A stretch of 5,771 nucleotides of DNA from Flavobacterium sp. (lineage in GTDB: Bacteria > Bacteroidota > Bacteroidia > Flavobacteriales > Flavobacteriaceae), in the NCBI GenBank assembly GCA_023253295.1, contig JALRGZ010000324.1:1-5771 (forward strand). The letters are read 5' to 3'. A program made the position numbers and the translations under genes. This document shows, in pieces, positions 4,997 to 5,771 of the stretch. The stretch's first letter is position 1. Every line of letters starts with the position of its first letter. The notes beneath the pieces were generated by a model. It searched no databases. It was not told the origin of the DNA and worked only from the letters and a program-made list of their open reading frames with translations.

Positions 4997-5771
4997 ATGG
5001 AAAGTTTTAGAACAGAAATAGAAAATCCGATTGTCCAAAAAGAGATTATCGATTTAGAGAAAAAAATTCACGCATTCCGTGGTGGGAAAATTGACGATGA
5101 GCGTTTTCGTAGTCTTCGTTTAGCTCGTGGTATTTATGGACAACGTCAGGAAGGTGTTCAGATGATTCGTATCAAATTGCCTTACGGAAAAGTAACAAGT
5201 GAGCAATTAAGAAGAATAACTGAGGTTTCAGAAAAATATTCAACAGGTCGTTTACACATTACAACCCGTCAGGATATTCAAATTCACTATGTAAGTTTGG
5301 ATAGAACTCCGGAACTTTGGGCTGATTTGGCTAAAGACGATATTACTTTAAGAGAGGCTTGCGGAAACACGGTTCGTAATATTACAGCGAGTGAATTAGC
5401 AGGTGTAGATGTGGATGAGCCATTTGATGTGACTCCTTATGCTCACGGATTATTCCAATATTTATTGCGTAACCCAATTTGTCAGGAAATGGGACGTAAA
5501 TTCAAAATTTCCTTCTCATCTTCTGAAAAAGATACGGCTTTAAGTTATTTACACGATTTAGGTTTTATTCCTAAAATTGTTGATGGACAAAAAGGTTTCA
5601 AAGTAATGCTTGGTGGTGGATTAGGTTCACAACCTTCTCACGCTGAATTACTTTCGGATTTCGTTCCTGTAAACCAAATTATTCCAACTGCTGAAGGTGT
5701 TATTCGTATTTTTGACCGTTATGGTGAAAGAGCAAAACGTTTAAAAGCACGTTTGAAATTCTTAATCAAAG
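4997..5771 (+). CDS. Siroheme-dependent nitrite/sulfite reductase, probable assimilatory sulfite reductase (N-terminal part)
   Basis: The frame is open from the ATG at 4997 to the window end: 258 codons plus one base, under half of a typical family member. The first half-domain carries LRLARGIYGQRQEGVQMIRIK (from 40) and GRLHITTRQDIQIHY (84-98). The siroheme domain begins with REACGNTVRNIT (119-130), and GRKFKISFS (166-174) follows. By comparison with E. coli sulfite reductase hemoprotein, Arg91, Arg127, Lys168 and Lys170 correspond to the basic residues that bind siroheme and the anion. The four cysteines for the [4Fe-4S]-siroheme centre lie in the missing C-terminal part. The family includes both nitrite and sulfite reductases; the position after cysHDN argues for reduction of sulfite to sulfide in the cytoplasm. 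The electron donor cannot be told here. It is probably the fourth gene of the operon, 80 nt after cysN. Confidence 0.92.
   Translation, partial: MESFRTEIENPIVQKEIIDLEKKIHAFRGGKIDDERFRSLRLARGIYGQRQEGVQMIRIKLPYGKVTSEQLRRITEVSEKYSTGRLHITTRQDIQIHYVSLDRTPELWADLAKDDITLREACGNTVRNITASELAGVDVDEPFDVTPYAHGLFQYLLRNPICQEMGRKFKISFSSSEKDTALSYLHDLGFIPKIVDGQKGFKVMLGGGLGSQPSHAELLSDFVPVNQIIPTAEGVIRIFDRYGERAKRLKARLKFLIK

Overview
The window is a sulfur-assimilation locus from a member of the Bacteroidota, most likely a Flavobacterium or close relative. The evidence is the low GC content, the lack of Shine-Dalgarno sequences before start codons, promoters that fit the Bacteroidota pattern (TTTG, a spacer, then TAnnTTTG), and a gene order familiar from flavobacteria. 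I see no mobile element, CRISPR array, tRNA or rRNA, and no broken gene. Two genes are cut by the window edges.

Layout: (1) positions 1-60 hold the last codons of a PLP-dependent sulfhydrylase-like gene, followed by an intrinsic terminator. (2) A small Rrf2-family regulator with a four-cysteine cluster lies at 229-639. (3) A terminator at 663-696 separates it from a convergent minus-strand TSUP (TauE/SafE-like) membrane transporter at 714-1496. (4) A divergent, very AT-rich control region follows at 1497-1864. (5) A plus-strand run holds cysH (1865-2575), cysD (2670-3569), cysN (3672-4916) and a siroheme sulfite reductase that runs off the right edge (4997 onward).

The genes form a coherent pathway. 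CysD and CysN make APS from sulfate and ATP. CysH has the cysteine pairs of the iron-sulfur APS reductases and can reduce APS directly to sulfite, which fits the absence of an APS kinase. The siroheme reductase then makes sulfide. The enzyme whose tail opens the window would fix sulfide into homocysteine or cysteine. The TSUP protein is the obvious candidate for moving sulfate, sulfite or a related anion, and the Rrf2 protein is the obvious candidate regulator.

Two patterns are not explained by the genes. First, a 23-bp motif with core CTACTAAAYCKATAGG occurs in the divergent control region once for each direction, next to the TSUP promoter and next to the cysH promoter. It keeps a small dyad whose arms differ in a compensating way, so it is a candidate shared operator, perhaps for the Rrf2 protein. 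Second, all three gaps inside the cys operon carry heptad-phased repeats, GTTnnnn followed by AACnnnn just before the next start codon. The clearest case is 4916-4989, with five GTT and five AAC units in exact 7-nt phase.
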